Below, in pieces: positions 25,019 through 37,010 of a stretch of 64,000 nucleotides of DNA. The notes beneath the pieces are model-generated. The model saw only the letters and a program-made list of their open reading frames with translations. It was not told where the DNA came from and made no database searches. Both the position numbers and the translations under genes were made by a program. The stretch comes from Chrysoperla carnea. Its lineage: Eukaryota > Arthropoda > Insecta > Neuroptera > Chrysopidae. The stretch is taken from assembly GCF_905475395.1 (NCBI RefSeq), contig NC_058337.1, positions 69,336,368 to 69,400,367 of the forward strand, given 5' to 3'. The stretch's first letter is position 1; each line of letters opens with the position of its first letter.

Positions 25019-26077
25019 TCACTTGAATAGTATACGTCTAAATGCCCTTCGGAAATCCTTATTAAATATTGTGTAAATAACAGGATTCAATGCTGAATTC
25101 ATATAACCCAACCAAAACGCAATTGCGAACGCTGATTCAGGAATTTCACATATTGAACATGCTGGTGTTAAAATGTACAGGAAAAAAAATGGTAGCCAAC
25201 ATGCAATAAATGATCCCATAATTAAACCTAATATTAATGTTGCACGTTTCTCTTTTTTACGTGCAATTCGCCGTTTTTCACGTTCTGGGTCCCTTGGTTT
25301 TTGTATTTTTGGTGCTGGTTGTATACTCTCTTCAACACTTTTACTACTATGGTGTTCGTGATTCCGACTACGTGTTTTATGCGCACTACGTCGACCAAAT
25401 ATTGGTTGACATAAACGTAATTTTAATGGTTTCACGACAGCACAACGTGACACCACACCTGAATCTGAACTACTTGGATCAAATTCGGATACCATATCGG
25501 TATCAATTCCCATTGATGGAGCACGATTACGTGCCATTGCGGCAGCTTGTTGTTGTAATTCTCCATTCACTGATAGCGTTGATCCACGAAACTGTGATTG
25601 TACTAATGGATTTTTAGTGACTTGTAAAGCACCTGGAGAAAATACTTTTAATGTGTCTTTATTTTGTTCAGCTAATTCAGCATCACCCGCATCACTCGTA
25701 CTAATATCAGATGCAAAATCACATGTGACAATTGGTATTTGTACAGTTTGTGGTTGAGGATGTGCTTCAATTGTGGCAATCGGTGGTCTTTGTTCAGCAG
25801 GGTCGTGTGGTGAATTATTACTATTACGGTCGACTACAGCAATTACCGTTGATACAGGTTGTGATGGCATTGGTTGTGTTTTTTTACTGCTATCAGCTAA
25901 ATTTGTAAAACTAGTCACTTGGTCCGTTGGTTGCCTACGTGGTATTTTTCGTATACCACGTCGTGCACGTGCCTTCGCTGCGAAATATATACGTATATAT
26001 ACAAATACCATTATACAACTTGGAATGTAGAATGATCCTAACGCTGAGTAGAGGACGTAGCCAATATCTTGACTTAA
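25019..26077 (-). CDS. Alpha2-adrenergic-like octopamine/tyramine receptor, last coding exon
   Basis: The exon begins after an acceptor (TTTTGTTGCAG, 26088-26078) in phase 0 and ends at TGA (25021-25019), encoding 352 residues. It covers TM5 (YVLYSALGSFYIP, with serines at 5.42 and 5.46, F5.47, P5.50 and Y5.58), a very long third intracellular loop (about residues 36-270) with basic ends, TM6 with the CWLPFF switch (residues 293-298), TM7 with FWLGY and NPVIY (N331-Y335), and a short helix-8 tail NKDFRRAFRRILFK ending at the stop. These are hallmarks of class A biogenic-amine receptors. The helix-8 form and the SALGSFYIP core favour the alpha2-adrenergic-like octopamine receptor (Octalpha2R in flies); a type 2/3 tyramine receptor is the main alternative. 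TM1-TM4, including the DRY motif and the amine-binding Asp, are encoded by upstream exons not recognised in this window. ATG is absent because this is an internal splice boundary. Confidence 0.88.
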   Translation of the reverse strand, partial: LSQDIGYVLYSALGSFYIPSCIMVFVYIRIYFAAKARARRGIRKIPRRQPTDQVTSFTNLADSSKKTQPMPSQPVSTVIAVVDRNSNNSPHDPAEQRPPIATIEAHPQPQTVQIPIVTCDFASDISTSDAGDAELAEQNKDTLKVFSPGALQVTKNPLVQSQFRGSTLSVNGELQQQAAAMARNRAPSMGIDTDMVSEFDPSSSDSGVVSRCAVVKPLKLRLCQPIFGRRSAHKTRSRNHEHHSSKSVEESIQPAPKIQKPRDPEREKRRIARKKEKRATLILGLIMGSFIACWLPFFFLYILTPACSICEIPESAFAIAFWLGYMNSALNPVIYTIFNKDFRRAFRRILFK

Positions 26078-27028
26078 CTGCAACAAAAGAAAAAAATGAT
26101 TATTAAACTCTTAAATTCATTTATGTTTTTCTAAGAAATGTCATTTTAAGAAAATTTAATTTGTGTATGTATAAGAAATTAAAGTCCCTCAAAAAGTTTG
26201 GTGTTTAAGACCTACTAAGTTGCTGGAGTTAATAAATGTTAGACAAATAGAATGTTATTTTAGTAGCCATATATAATAATAATGAAGTTAAATGTTCATT
26301 TGAATAATTCTTAATAAAGTGAGTCTTTAACCCTTTAACCCTTCGTACACTTTGGAACTCCTTCTCAATTTTTGAAACGTATTGTCTTGTCTGGCGTATA
26401 ACATGATATACTCCAAACAAAAGAGAAGAGGGAAGTTTAAATATTGGCACGACTCTTCAGCCATGGTTGAAACCTCAGTTTTCTATATTACCAAATATAC
26501 CTTCTTTAATCCGCCAAAAGTCATATAAAGCCAATCTTAGACTTTTTAATTCATTATGTATTCATGGCCTCCATAATATAAACGCACGAATGATGTAAAA
26601 ATTTGTATCGATTCTTTTTATGGAATATTGAAGAAACCAACTATATTTATATAAATTTGTTGTTATTTTTTTATTATAAATGTAAAATCCCCTAAAAACA
26701 AATAAAATATTGTGATTTACATATACGTTATAAAGTAAATACATTATTTTTGGTACAAATCATTTTTTCCTATATGAAAAAAAAAAAAAAACAAATAAAA
26801 CGCTTATTTATTGAATTTTGTTGTAAATATGTCTTATGTTATAAAGTACTGTTTACAATGAGTAGTTAAAGTCTTCGATAACATAAGGACTGCATTGAAG
26901 ATTGTTTGTTTCCCAATGGAATAAATTGATTAAAATTGGTTACCAAGTCATCATTTATTGCCTATAATGTAACCTTTTGGATCATATCTAGAGTTTCATG
27001 AACTGAATCGAATAAAAAGAAACGAAAA
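26078..27028. other. Probable intron of the receptor gene (start)
   Basis: Upstream of the receptor exon on the minus strand. AT-rich, no second exon recognised. The openings at 26229-26450 and 26562-26744 (minus) do not resemble any receptor segment. Confidence 0.4.
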
Positions 27029-27858
27029 TAAACAATTGACTGAGTTAATTGTTCAAATATTGACAATGACATATGAGACAATGTTGAATATCAGAACATT
27101 ATTTTTAATTAATTAGAGAAGTTTATAATACAAACATATTTATGAAAACATCGCATTTGAAAATTTCGAAAATTTTTCGAAGTATTTGTTTGTTGTTGTT
27201 GTATGAAAACCTTTCATAAGGCTGGCTTGTTGAAGCTACCTACAAATTTTAAGCTCTTTTTTTGAGAAAATGGAAATAAAATTTTGCCCTAATTTGTTCC
27301 CTCGCAGGAAAACAATGATATTTACGAAATAATGTATCACGCAAATGTTGTTCATTTTTTATAAGGAACATTTATATTTAAATTATCGTTGCCAGTTTAT
27401 AAAATGGGTCCAATTGACCTACGTTGCTCAATTACGAACACAAACGAATTTTTTACTGCCTTAACGCGTTATAAAATTTCAGCATATCTTTTCGTTTTTG
27501 AGTTATCGTGATGACGGAGCAAATTAGTGAGGGAGCAAATTTGACCAAAATTTTGGTGTACTCCCAAAAATTTAAAAGATAGAGAGTTGAAAATTTGTAG
27601 GTAGCTTCTACAAGTGAGTTTTGTGAAAGATTTTTGAATAAAAAAAAGTTTTCTAGAAAATACTACAAAACTAAATCAAATGAAGGCCGCCATAATTGTG
27701 TTTGGTCATTAAACTTCTCCAATTAGTGAAAAATAATGCAAGCGCTTATATTCAAAATTATCTTTACAAGATATTTGAACAATTAACTCAATCAATTGTT
27801 GATTTGCACTTGTCATTTTTCATAAAAAGTGCAAATTAACAATTGACTGAGTTAATTG
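27029..27858. mobile_element. Dispersed TIR repeat family 1, long copy with a doubled right terminus
   Basis: Starts with the family terminus AACAATTGACTGAGTTAATT (27038 onward) and ends with its reverse complement (27779-27798), about 0.78 kb apart. Interior blocks shared with other copies include TTTATAAGGAACATTT, AAAATGGGTCCAATTGACCT, GTTGCTCAATTACGAAC and TTTCGTTTTTGAGTTATCGTGA. Directly after the right terminus, 27827-27858 repeats it in inverted orientation, so 27780-27811 and 27827-27858 form a 32-bp stem with 30 matches. No coding sequence. Confidence 0.75.
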
Positions 27859-29565
27859 AGAGAAAAAAAATTTTTGTTTCATATTCATTAACTTAAGTTA
27901 CTTAACAAAGCGCAAGTTACGATGAATATTACGCTTGCTCGGCGCTGATAGACAATCCACCTAAGTAATACGCTATACATGTTTTCAGCTTGCTGTTCTG
28001 TACGTCATTTTACACCAATTTCGATCGAGTCGCAAATAGAATAATTTCCCCTTAGAAGTGTTAAATTTTTGTTACATTGTAAGCGTATATTTATATTATT
28101 ATTTTTAAAAGCAAATTGTGATGATAAAAAAATCGAAGGATTTTACCAATATATCAACCAGTTTGTCATTATATTTACTCAAACAGTATACCATAGTATA
28201 TGCACGATATAAGGATTGTAAATCTACTTCAAAAATTGTGAGTTTACAAATTGGAAACGTATTATATACACAGATAGACATTGAAAATGAAACAGAAAGT
28301 TAAATAACAAATAAAAAAAGAATATGTAAATTTTTTAATAAACGATGTATGTAGTTGCAAAGTTTGAGTTCTTATAATTTCAAACTTATAATTTGAGAGA
28401 ATTTCATTCTTTAACGGTAGAAATAAAAGACAAATTTTTTTTCGTTTGAATGCAAGTAATACCAAATATTATTATGACGAAATTTGTATAAAGAAATATG
28501 AACATTAATTTTAAAAACAATCTTATTGCATCAAATTAAACATTGGATCTTGCATCAAATAAGGTATTTTTGTTTTAGTTTTTTGGATATGTTGTTTGGA
28601 GTGTAAAGGTAATGTTAAGTCACAGTTTTCGACCTCGAGAAACGGCCGGATATTTCAAATTTTGCCGATTTTGAACTGGAAGGACTGATTTTTCATTAAA
28701 AACTGTAGTATTTTTAAAGAAGGTTAAATTTGCCGATCAAGCTGGTTTTTATAAGATCGATAGTTTCGTAGGTACAGCTTTTCAAAGTTTGTCTATTTTT
28801 TCAAGTTATACGAAAAGTTTTTTCAAGTTTTGCAAAATTGTATCTTGTAAACTGTTAGAGATAGAACAAAAGTTTAAACTAAAAAAATGTTTTTCGTAAA
28901 TTTTCTCCAAAACTATAAAACATTGGGAGTTGAAAATTTGCAGGTAGCTTCAACTAGTGGTTTTGTGAAAAATTCTGGAAAAACCAGAAGATGTGAAAGA
29001 CCAGTCCGGGTCAAAATCGGCAAAAACTGAAATAAGGTAAAAATTTTCGAGGTTTTTCTTATTTTTCTGTTTTATAAAGCTTGGATTTATCATTGCAAAC
29101 AACATATCTAAAAAATAAAAATACCTGATTTGATGCAAGGTTCACTCCCTTTTCATGCATGATTTGACTGAATCATTAATAGTCCACCTAACAACTTTTT
29201 TTTTTACACATATTCTTGTAAATGAGAAAGGGCATTGCCATTCAAATGACTTAAATTAACATAAATTTGCGGGTTCAGTGAAAGAAAACATACTTAAGAG
29301 ATGTATGGTGGTTGAACAAGTTGTTAGGCTAAGCATATTTAAGTAAAATTGTAGCTCTAATGGATATAACTGTATAGGGTGGAGCTTAAAACAAGTGAAT
29401 TTTAACTGTGTCATTAGAAAAGGGAGAAGTGGATGGCTTGAAGCAATACTTTCTTTAACTAAGAACTTTTTTTTTCTCATTGCTCTCATTGAGTCGTCAT
29501 CATTATAGATGCTAGATTACTTCTAAGTCGAGTGTCAGTAGCTTCAGTTCAACGTGGATTTTGTC
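27859..29565. other. Non-coding, includes a family 1 fragment
   Basis: Roughly 28760-28980 contains family 1 blocks in reverse order (AACTGTTAGAGATAGAACAA, GAGTTGAAAATTTGCAGGTA, CTTCAACTAGTGG). The rest is AT-rich with small openings (28118-28303 plus; 28262-28465, 28950-29138 and 29256-29489 minus) that match nothing known. Confidence 0.45.
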
Positions 29566-29749
29566 GGAGATTCAATATCAATCAAAATGTATCCGAACAA
29601 GGTACAATCTAACGTTGAATTGATAGCCATCGAACAGAATACTCGGTAATAAAAAGTAGTCATTTTTTTCATTATTGGGTCAAAAATAATGCAAGGTAAG
29701 TGTATGCCTCGGGTGGGAACAAAGTCGTTACGATTGATATTGAATCTCC
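29566..29749. repeat. Inverted repeat with perfect 18-bp arms
   Basis: GGAGATTCAATATCAATC at 29566-29583 and its exact reverse complement at 29732-29749, 148 bp apart. A 95-codon opening on the minus strand (29544-29831) spans it and partly owes its length to this symmetry. Its peptide matches no family I can name. Confidence 0.8.
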
Positions 29750-29831
29750 AACAGAACAAAAGTGTATGCCACGATAACAGCTGAAAAAGAAATGTTTTCA
29801 GTTTGGATATATATTGTAACAAACCACACAT

Positions 29832-31608
29832 CCCTCACTTTTCAAATGACAGAATATTCGTTCAAAAAACACTTTATGCCTCGCCCTCTGTATTCAATTT
29901 GATTCCCGATAGACATATATTTTCTTTCATATAGTAATTTAATATTTTGATGTTGTACATTATTCAATTTAGCTTTATTCTGTCCTAATTAGTAATGGAT
30001 AACTGTAATTATGAATCTATCTACCAATATCGTCATCAAGTATATATGATCAATTTTGGTTGTTTCAGATATTGTTATAATAAATGAAATTGGTTATATA
30101 TCGTTATATACAGAACATAGTCAAATAACAACGATCAACGAAAAGTCGTTTAATGATGTGAAATCATATACAGTAAGTGTTGAATATAAAGTTCTTGAAA
30201 GAAATCAAAATATATATCTTTTACTTAATAAACATAACAATAAGTAAAATACCACGTTCATCGTTCAGACTGATTTGTTTGCTGGTGGTTGGAAAGTATA
30301 ACCAAAAAAAGTCGGCACAAAAAACATCTAGGTTGCCTAGGCAACTAAAATTTTTTCAATCGATTCAGCTTGCCATAAGTTTTGAGAAAATGCAAAAAAT
30401 ATTTTTATATTGCAATTTGTATTTTTTGTCAAAATTTTATGTTTTATCATTTCAAAAATTGAATTGTGAAAGTTATCAGAAGTTAAAGATAACAGAGATA
30501 ATTTGTAATTATCTTAGTTAATTATCTGAATTACGTACAATAAAATTTTTAAGTTATGTCATTATAAGTATCCTGATCAAACCAAACGTAATGTGTGCAT
30601 ACCTATATTGGGTTGACTACTAAATCAGAAAAATATTTATTTCGTCATATCTAACATTCATGTTGAAAATGTCAAAAATTATTATATACAACTATCACTG
30701 TAATACTGTTATTGTTATTGTTCAAGATGAGTAAATTTGAAATGGAATTAGACCAACGTCATGAACCACTCAATACCATTAGATAGATACCTCTACACTT
30801 TACCTATCCAGTAACTATTCAACGATATTGGATATCAATCAAATTGTTGTTTATTAGATATATAATAGCAGAAGCTGTAGAACCTTGAATAAATGTTTAC
30901 ATTTATGTTATTTTTACCCCAAATATACTATGTTATTTTTACCACGAGAATACTGTTCCTTCGTATCTTCTAAACTATACTTATCATAATTTGACATATG
31001 AGGTAGTATTAAAAGCGTCTTAATCGTCCCCTGGTTAAAGGCTATGTGACGTCACATTAAATTGAATATGATACCCTCTAGAGGACATAAAGTTATGATC
31101 GAAAAAAAAGATTTAATGACGTTAGATACAAAATGAAAGAGCGAAATTAGCCCTTTTAAAAATATATATATTGTTATACTTTATCACGAAACTATAACAT
31201 CAAAATAGTTTAAATACAAAAAAGATCAAAAACTAAAATCCCGATGCTCTGTCAAAATCGTGTTCTTAAAAGTATGAAAATAAGAAAATATTTTCATCTG
31301 AAGTTGTTATGATAAGTAAAATCGTCATTATATAGTCGAGGGACATCTTTTTCGTCCTGTGGTAAACCTTTTAATGTTAGATGTCTCCAGACTGTAATTA
31401 TGACCTTTCTTATCATAACAATTTCAAATACTTTCTTGTTTTGATACTGTTATTTTATTAAAATTATGCATGAACACTGAAAATTGTACTTTATAGAAAT
31501 GTTATTCTGCCAACATTATGCTATTTTTTTTAAAGAATTTAAAAAAGACCGATAAAAACGCGAACCATAATACATGATTCAACAATTAATACAACTTCAT
31601 AATGTAGA
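29832..31608. other. Intergenic or intronic, nothing recognised
   Basis: AT-rich; openings at 30056-30247 and 30177-30521 (plus) have no family resemblance. One TGACGTCA palindrome, extended to TGTGACGTCACA, lies at 31045-31056. Confidence 0.4.
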
Positions 31609-31718
31609 ATCATCTCCATCGTTTATTCCCGAAGGCGCTCTTCTCAACACGCAATGTATCTAACATCATTTCCACCGTTTATGTCTGAAGGCGCTCTCCT
31701 CCAACACATAATTGTTAT
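31609..31718. repeat. Tandem duplication, about 56-bp unit, two copies
   Basis: ATCATCTCCATCGTTTATTC (from 31609) and ATCATTTCCACCGTTTATGT (from 31665) begin two units that both continue with GAAGGCGCTC and CAACAC. The copies differ at several positions, so the duplication is not recent. Confidence 0.7.
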
Positions 31719-32778
31719 ATCATTCGGGAACAGTATCAGATTATATATGTGATTGAATCATTGAAAACCCTACATGGATATCTTGCACACTACTTTGTGA
31801 GTGCAACAACAGTTTTAACTAGTATTTTAAATGAGTCTGGATGAATGAGATTTCTTTTTCTTACTTCGCACACCTATACTTGGTAACTCATAGAAACAAG
31901 TGCAGAGTGCATACATATTAGCATGTATCGATCAAATGTGTCAAGGTACATCATGTTGTTAAATTCAAGGTACATCACTTTGCGTATTTGAAACTTTAAA
32001 TTTAATTTATGTTTAAAACTGGAATATGGAGGAACTACTACTTACTCATCAAAAACCAACGATTTACGTTGTATTTTATTTGAAAAACAATATGCAATGG
32101 TCAGCTTTTAAATAGAAAGCCAGAATAATCAAAATTGGTTACTTTTATCACAAAAATTTTATTTTTAGTTTATTCGAAATCAAAACTTCATTGCCAAGTT
32201 CAAGTCAATGGACCAGTCTTCATCCTACTTTCATTCCGATAAAATACCCTCATTTTAACAAAAAAGATGTTCAGTTAATATCAATATCTGTCGAAAAAAC
32301 TCCTGTTTTTTCCCGGAAAAAGTCCCGGAAAAAGAATGTTTCCAGGTATATTTGACTCTTGGTACTACATCTTACCCGATAATATTGTTTAATGTTGAGA
32401 GTATCAACCAATAAATAAAGTAAATATATATCTTTGGATAAATTGAACAGTTATCACATATCCATGTTTGTACAGGATGTTGGAAACTAAAACATACGAA
32501 ATAAGTTCTATCACTGTTGGCCAAAATGTGTTTTCAAACGAAGGACGGCAATATAATTAATCGCAATATTTTCTAGAAGTTACTCAAATAAAACGAGTTT
32601 TATATTGGCTTAAACGAAGTTTCATGTGAAGTTTCAAAAGTATAGTAACCAATAATTAACACTAATACGTATATGGAGTGTGGTTTTCGCATTTCAAAAG
32701 AAAAGCCGTCATTAATAATCATAGTATTTAACTTTTAGAATTCCTCAACAGCTGACAATTTTATTTTTAATTATTCTG

Positions 32779-33078
32779 AAGCTTAAATGGCCGAGCGGTC
32801 TAAGGCGTTCGTCTTAGAACGTTGGACTATTTAGACTTAGGTTGCGGGTTCGAGTATAGGCAGCGGCAGTGTGAACAATTTATAATTAATGGGAGTGTAG
32901 AATTGATTACATTGTCGTCGCTTGGATAAGAATGAAGTAACCGACTCCACCCACATGAAAAATGTAATTGTAAATATGTTTGTAATTGAATAAATAAAGA
33001 TGAACAAATAATGATGTGGGTGGCCTCTGTGATAAGGCGTATGTCATAAAAACGGGGGTTAAACCTCCATTATTATTA

Positions 33079-33110
<32 letters not shown>
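32779..33110 (+). mobile_element. tRNA-derived SINE with (ATT)n tail
   Basis: The head contains an A box ATGGCCGAGCGGTCTAAGGC (32788-32807) and a B box GCGGGTTCGAGTA (about 32844-32856), the layout of a class II (Leu/Ser-type) tRNA with an extended variable region. A tRNA-unrelated body follows, then a block beginning ATGATGTGGGTGGCCTCTG at 33011 and a tail of ATT repeats (about 33069-33110). The octamer TTATTCTG (32771-32778) recurs at the right border (33106-33113) and may be a target duplication, though part of it overlaps the tail motif. The lack of a foldable acceptor stem and the attached body argue against a functional tRNA gene. Confidence 0.75.
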
Positions 33111-33364
33111 CTGCAGTGGGAAGTTTATTTGTTTATGATTTAAAATCAGTAATATTATTGAGATTTGTGAAATTTATATAATAACATCTGGTTTAAAAAT
33201 GTAGATATTACCAATGTAGGTAAACTAAATGAAAAAGTTCACAAAAGAGTTATTCGACTTATCGAGCTTTCGAGTTATGTATATTGTCTCCATGCCTTAA
33301 GAGAGGTTTTGTAGATCGTGAGGCGCTATTATGCGATGTTAACTCTGCTTGACACGAGAAAATA

Positions 33365-33770
33365 AACAGTGACCTTAACAAAAAAATGTTTCAAACAAAT
33401 GTTGTTAATTTTTTTGTAAGAACCATTTTTTCTATTTAAACTTTTGTTCTAACTCTAACGGTTTACAAGATGGGTCTTACGGATCCAAGACCCAATTGAC
33501 ATATGTTGCTCAATTACGAACTCAAACTCACTTTTCACGCCCTGAGCATGCTATAAGCTTATAATTTTCATTCGTTTTTGAGTTATCGTGATCATCTGCG
33601 GACAGACCAGTTGACGGACGAACTACCGGAAATTGACTAATTAGGTGATTTTATGAACACCTATACTAAAATTTTATTCGTATCATCAATATTTCTAAGC
33701 GTTACAAACTTGAAATTAGAATTAGTATATCTTGATAAATATATCATATACACAGAGTATAAAACATTAG
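33365..33770 (+). mobile_element. Family 1 repeat, partial copy
   Basis: Contains AACAAAAAAATGTTTCAAAC, CTAACGGTTTACAAGATGGG, TACGGATCCAAGACCCAATT, TTTTTGAGTTATCGTGATCA, AATTAGGTGATTTTATGAAC and GCGTTACAAACTTGAAATTA in the same order as the longest copy at 46984-47645. The CAATTG-containing terminus is missing on the left, so this is 5' truncated or rearranged. Confidence 0.7.
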
Positions 33771-36700
33771 CGGAAGGTGTCAATAAGTAAACTTTTTACT
33801 TATTAGTATAAGAAATTCAGAAAATCTAGAAAAATCAAAATACATTTACTATAACTGGGTTCCGAGGTAAAAACCTAATGGTACTGGACTAGTTGTACTT
33901 ATGTTAAAAATTAAAATATACCGTAAAAAATTAAAAAAGGTAAAAAATAAAGGAATTTTCCCCATTATAAATAATAGATAATGAAGATAAATATCTAATA
34001 TTATTATTGTAATAATTGTTATTGTTATAACATGAAATAGTTCGCTATGGTAATAATAATAGTAATATGTTGATGAACATTTGTGTCTTCGATTACGATA
34101 TAATTTTCTATAATTATCGTATATATTATTAGAATAGATATTTATTAAATCACGAAGTCAAACAGATGGTCTAATTGATGTTCATTTTCATCTATCATCA
34201 GGTAGGTACTTAGAAGATAATATTCAATATTCTACGATAAGCAACAATTCCAGGCAATTAACTGAATTACATTCAATATACCATTAATTAATAATAATTG
34301 AAGGTATGTATGTTTCATTTAATTTTTAATATTTCCTTAATTTAGTTTAAGACAAGTAAAAATAACTATGGTCTGAGCTAATTGTATTAGTGCCCTGTAA
34401 TAACAGGGGCAAGAATCAGTGCTTGCTCTATTATTTATAAAATCTGTATTTAAAATATATATCTGATATATATTTTTAACGTGAAAGTTTTTATGGATGA
34501 AAGGATGGATCGCAAAAACCACCGAAATAATTTTAATGAAATTTGGCACAGAGATAGATTATAGTCTGGAATAGCACTTCAGACATGATTTTTTGCATTG
34601 GTACTAGTAATTTAAGGGCCAAAGAATGACTTATTTTGTCATTCTATTATTTTGGCTAATGGTTATCCCATCTAGGAACCATAATTTTTAAGTGGTTTTT
34701 GTAAATTTCGTAAAATACATTTTTAGCGCATTTTTCTCAACAAGGCTTGACAGTAATGATAAAATCTTTTTTAATCGCGGGAACCATTCTTTTTTAATCG
34801 AGGGGAATACCGCGGGGTGCAACTGGAATAAATAAATGTTTAATGTTTTCATAAATAATGTGTATAACTCTAGTTTCCTAATATAAAAAAATTAACATTG
34901 ACATAAGATTGATTGACAGTGTACAATAATATGTACATGGCAAAGTGAAATTTACAAAATTTAAAAATCCCCGACAAATTTTTCGGGTATCTACGGAACA
35001 CTCAACTGGCACTTGAAACATATCTACGAATACTCTCAATTAAATTACTTTTTTCCTTAAGACGGGTCTTCACTCATTTTTCAAGGGCGTGAAATCATTA
35101 TTTGATTGGCGTGAAATTTTATAATTTTTTTAAGACTCTCCTTTAATATTCATTGGTGGAAAAAAATATTTATAAAGGAAAGCCATTTTCCAGAAAAGAA
35201 TGGTTAAAGTTGCTTTTTTTACCTTTAAAACCTCTCTTGTTTTACCTTTAAAACCTTTGGAAAATAATCTATTTTGTGAATATCTTGTGTTGAGTAGTTT
35301 GTCGTTGACTTATTCACGTATTTCGCGTCATTAACCATCACTAATTTCAAGCAGTTAATTTCAATTACCTTTCCTTTCAATTTAATATTTTTGTTCAAAG
35401 TTATTGACATTGAAAATTACAATTTTCTGGCTTTTAGAGTTTGTCTTCACAACATAATGCAAGATGAAAAACATTCGATGTTATTAAAGGTGATAAAGAT
35501 TTTTTACTAATAGAATAGTCACACATATGATACTTAAGTGTCTAATGTTATTCAGGTCATTTATTTAATGGTATAAACTTTATATTTACGGTATTTCAAA
35601 GCATATATTTTTAAAATATTCAAAAAAATTATCTTAAAAGCTTATAAAAATTCAAGTAAATATTATATAACAATCATAATCATAATAATATTATATATTA
35701 TATATTATTATGTATAATAGATTTTAATACATTGTAAACTTAAACACGTAATATATTTTAGTATTTATAGATAGAAGACCGAACGAAGAGCTTTGGGAAT
35801 ATAATCCACTCTAGATAGTAATTAGGTACCTATTCTTAGTGAAAACCCATTAAAGATATCTTATATAGATGATGAAGGAGTAGAGGTACGAAGGTAAATA
35901 GAATATAAGAAGAAGAATGAATCAACCATCGCATCTTACCGACATTCTGACATCGACCGCACCGCTCTGTTCGTTTGTTCGTTTTCTCTGAGCTGAGAGA
36001 TATTCAATATAGCTAAATTGTTCTCACAAACGTTCTAGGAATAAATTGTTTCCAATTTTAATTTAGTAAAGTTTTTGTTATAGTATAACTATTTTTCATT
36101 CTTTACTTAACACGTTTTCATATATATGAGTATTCGTTAAAAGTTGTCGAAATAACTGTAGTGGTGTTGCACTATCGGTGTACTTATCTCAATAGTGAAT
36201 TTGTCAATTTTTGAAGATCAGCTTAGACATACGTAATCGTCATGTATTCGTATTATGTTTGGGGACTTGGCAATAGGTAATCTCTAGTGTTTCCCGACAT
36301 ACAAGGCGAGGCGAGGTTTTGGTATCACCTCGCTTTCTTTATAATGAACCTCACCTTTCCTCGACCTCGGCATAGGTAGAATGTCCACTAGTTTCACCTT
36401 GATCAAGATAAAATTTGTACCATCTCAGAATCTCTGACCTTATTTTCATGAGTGTACATAATATGGAATAATATGGTTTAAAAAAATTTATTAGAAATTA
36501 ATGTCTATAAAACACGGAATACAAATTGCTTCTTCTCTCAATTTTTATGACTCCTGGAATGAAAACACTTAATTCAACAAAAAATTGGAAACAAAATAAA
36601 AGTATCAAACACAGTCGTATAAACGACTGTGGTATTTAGATCTCTCTCTCTTTCTGTCTCATTGATTCTCTATTTTCTGCCTATATTTTTATTATAAAAT

Positions 36701-36856
36701 CTCAATACTAAAATGATATTATTATTTGAATGAGATATTGAGATTAAGAGAATAAACAACAATTTTAATTTCTATTTCTGTAAATATTTCTAATTATATT
36801 ATTATATTATAATAGGTTTGAGCCTTGAAGAAATACTGATAGCGTTTTTATAACAA
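33771..36856. other. Non-coding stretch with one family 2 fragment
   Basis: At about 34945-35060 a family 2 fragment (AAGTGAAATTTACAAAATTT, CCCGACAAATTTTTCGGGTA, GCACTTGAAACATAT) breaks off before its tail. A small perfect hairpin, CACAGTCGT / ACGACTGTG, lies at 36610-36631. No gene recognised; openings at 34337-34549 and 35225-35410 (minus) look spurious. Confidence 0.45.
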
Positions 36857-37010
36857 GTGAAAACAAACAATTGACTGAGTAAATTGTTGAAATACCCTGT
36901 ATAGAATGTGTTGAATATCAGTGCTTGCATTATTTTTTATAAATTAGAAGATTTTAAAAAACCATCACAATTATGACGCTCGGAAGCCATTTACTTTTTG
37001 CTTTGCTTTA
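36857..37010 (+). mobile_element. Family 1 terminal fragment
   Basis: Carries the terminus ACAAGTGAAAACAAACAATT followed by GACTGAGTAAATTGTTGAAA and ATACCCTGTATAG, then subterminal sequence shared with the copy at 62415 (TGTTGAATATCAGTGCTTGC), and stops. Confidence 0.65.

Noticed and set aside
25237..25617. 126-codon plus-strand ORF
   Set aside because: Lies opposite the receptor exon and is open only because of the coding bias on the minus strand; no domain. The same applies to 25773-26030 and 25173-25361.
29544..29831. 95-codon minus-strand ORF as a transposase remnant
   Set aside because: I could not match it to any transposase family, and its frame crosses both arms of an inverted repeat.
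32788..32856. Intact tRNA-Leu gene
   Set aside because: A and B boxes are present, but the acceptor stem does not pair and a SINE body with an ATT tail follows directly.
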